A model generated the notes under the pieces. The model saw nothing but the letters and a program-made list of their open reading frames with translations, was not told the DNA's origin and made no database searches. A DNA stretch of 64,000 bases from Sarcocystis neurona (Eukaryota; Apicomplexa; Conoidasida; Eucoccidiorida; Sarcocystidae): assembly GCA_000727475.1 (NCBI GenBank), contig KL647297.1:1583295-1647294 (forward strand), written 5' to 3'. Below are positions 63,343-64,000 of the stretch, in pieces. The translations under genes and the position numbers were made by a program. Each line of letters opens with the position of its first letter. The first letter of the stretch is position 1.

Positions 63343-63993
63343 CTACGTCGGTTCCCACATGCGTCCAGGAAGAGTTTCATTACCAAGGAGGGAGTACAGG
63401 GAGAAAAAGCCTTTCGTCATTGCATGCAGCAGCCTGAAACGTGCTGTCTCGCTGAGGCTACGTGCGAGATTATTGTTGTTGTGCAGGGGGTCGACCACGT
63501 TCATGCTGCGAAAGGCAAATGTACTTCGCCGCCATTCGTTTCCGCCTGCTGGCTGCTGTTCACTCCGTTGCAGCTGCGGCCTCCAGTGCTGCTGCTGCTT
63601 CCAGAACGCTAGCCACTGTTGATGGTAAGCGTGAGGCAGCAGTAAACCGGTCTGCTGAATTTGCTGCTGCTGGGGTTCGAGTTGCGGCTGCTGGGCTGGA
63701 AACAGCAACAGCTGCAACCCCGCGCTCACGGGGCTCCTGCGAGGGCGACGTGCTGACACATCCCTTCCACCGACACCTTTCGGCGAACTCAACGAAATTA
63801 GGGGAGTTGCAGCGGGAGGGACAGCATGAAGCTGCGCCTCTCCATCATCGCAACCCATAGCGACACCATGTCCGAATGACCAGGGACGCCACGCGACCGC
63901 AGCAGTAGCAGAGCTGTTGGTTGCCCCGTATGCTTCCCTAACGTATTGGTGTTCGGTCGAACCAAGCAGGCTTTTTCGTCGCGTCCGCTGCAT
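63343..63993 (-). CDS. Gln-rich hypothetical protein
   Basis: A minus frame of 216 residues runs from a true ATG at 63993 to TAG at 63343. It begins MQRTRRKSLLGSTEHQYVRE, has a mid-protein Gln-rich section (PQLEPQQQQIQQTG, then WLAFWKQQQHWRPQLQRSEQ) and ends NNNNLARSLSETARFRLLH and FSLYSLLGNETLPGRMWEPT. The charged and aromatic residues between the Gln runs argue for real coding. It converges on the plus-strand gene ending at 63190, with a microsatellite between them. It touches the window edge, so it may be one exon of a longer gene. Family unknown. Confidence 0.5.
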   Translation of the reverse strand: MQRTRRKSLLGSTEHQYVREAYGATNSSATAAVAWRPWSFGHGVAMGCDDGEAQLHAVPPAATPLISLSSPKGVGGRDVSARRPRRSPVSAGLQLLLFPAQQPQLEPQQQQIQQTGLLLPHAYHQQWLAFWKQQQHWRPQLQRSEQQPAGGNEWRRSTFAFRSMNVVDPLHNNNNLARSLSETARFRLLHAMTKGFFSLYSLLGNETLPGRMWEPT

Positions 63994-64000
63994 CTTGCAC

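Noticed and set aside
1..64000. tRNA, rRNA, CRISPR or telomere repeats
   Set aside because: No T-loop-like GGTTCRAAT context, rRNA core, spaced direct-repeat array or TTTAGGG-type array was found by eye.

Overview
The window is nuclear DNA of a coccidian apicomplexan, most likely an Eimeria species. The reasons are dense (CAG/CTG)n triplet runs that encode Ala, Gln and Ser homopolymer tracts in very long reading frames, many (TGTATA)n/(TA)n microsatellites in introns, intron-rich genes with GT..AG borders and pyrimidine-rich introns, and no bacterial-style gene packing. The species cannot be named from what I can see. Only two genes are identified with good support by homology. Most other genes are unfamiliar multi-exon genes whose models I built by hand from splice signals and reading phase, so their outer limits are uncertain.

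Layout. (1) 582-7516, plus strand: the C-terminal part of MCM2, six exons all in phase; earlier exons lie to the left of the window. Its introns hold a 211-bp tandem repeat, microsatellites and long CT-rich tracts. (2) 8226-14020, plus: an unidentified helical protein with an Ala/Gln tract; its last intron starts inside a perfect 75-bp duplication that copies the splice donor. (3) 14021-17563: repeat-poor stretch without a convincing gene. (4) about 17564-20356, plus: a ZNHIT1/VPS71-type HIT zinc-finger protein (SWR1-type chromatin remodelling family) with a Ser/Ala tract inserted inside the zinc finger. (5) about 22039-24147, plus: unidentified gene. (6) 25070-26560: a long pyrimidine-rich tract, then a 52-residue ORF with a signal peptide (27206-27364) and a cluster of GTACGTAC-containing palindromes. 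(7) about 28102-35673, minus: a giant homopolymer-rich gene with a 2,061-codon open frame. (8) 36199-39150, plus: fragments of at least one unidentified gene. (9) 39.2-53.2 kb: triplet-rich blocks with short, conflicting open frames on both strands, split by a repeat-poor stretch at 44.9-48.4 kb. (10) 53222-61735, minus: two more giant homopolymer-rich open frames in series; the upstream one overlaps plausible plus-strand coding at 60.3-61.9 kb. (11) 62414-63190 plus and 63343-63993 minus: a convergent pair of small unidentified genes.

There is no operon-like coordination. The visible biology is a conserved replication helicase subunit and a conserved chromatin-remodelling factor embedded in lineage-specific genes expanded by homopolymer tracts. 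The window alternates between repeat-rich and repeat-poor segments, as has been described for Eimeria chromosomes. No tRNA, rRNA, CRISPR array, telomere array or retrotransposon polymerase was recognised.
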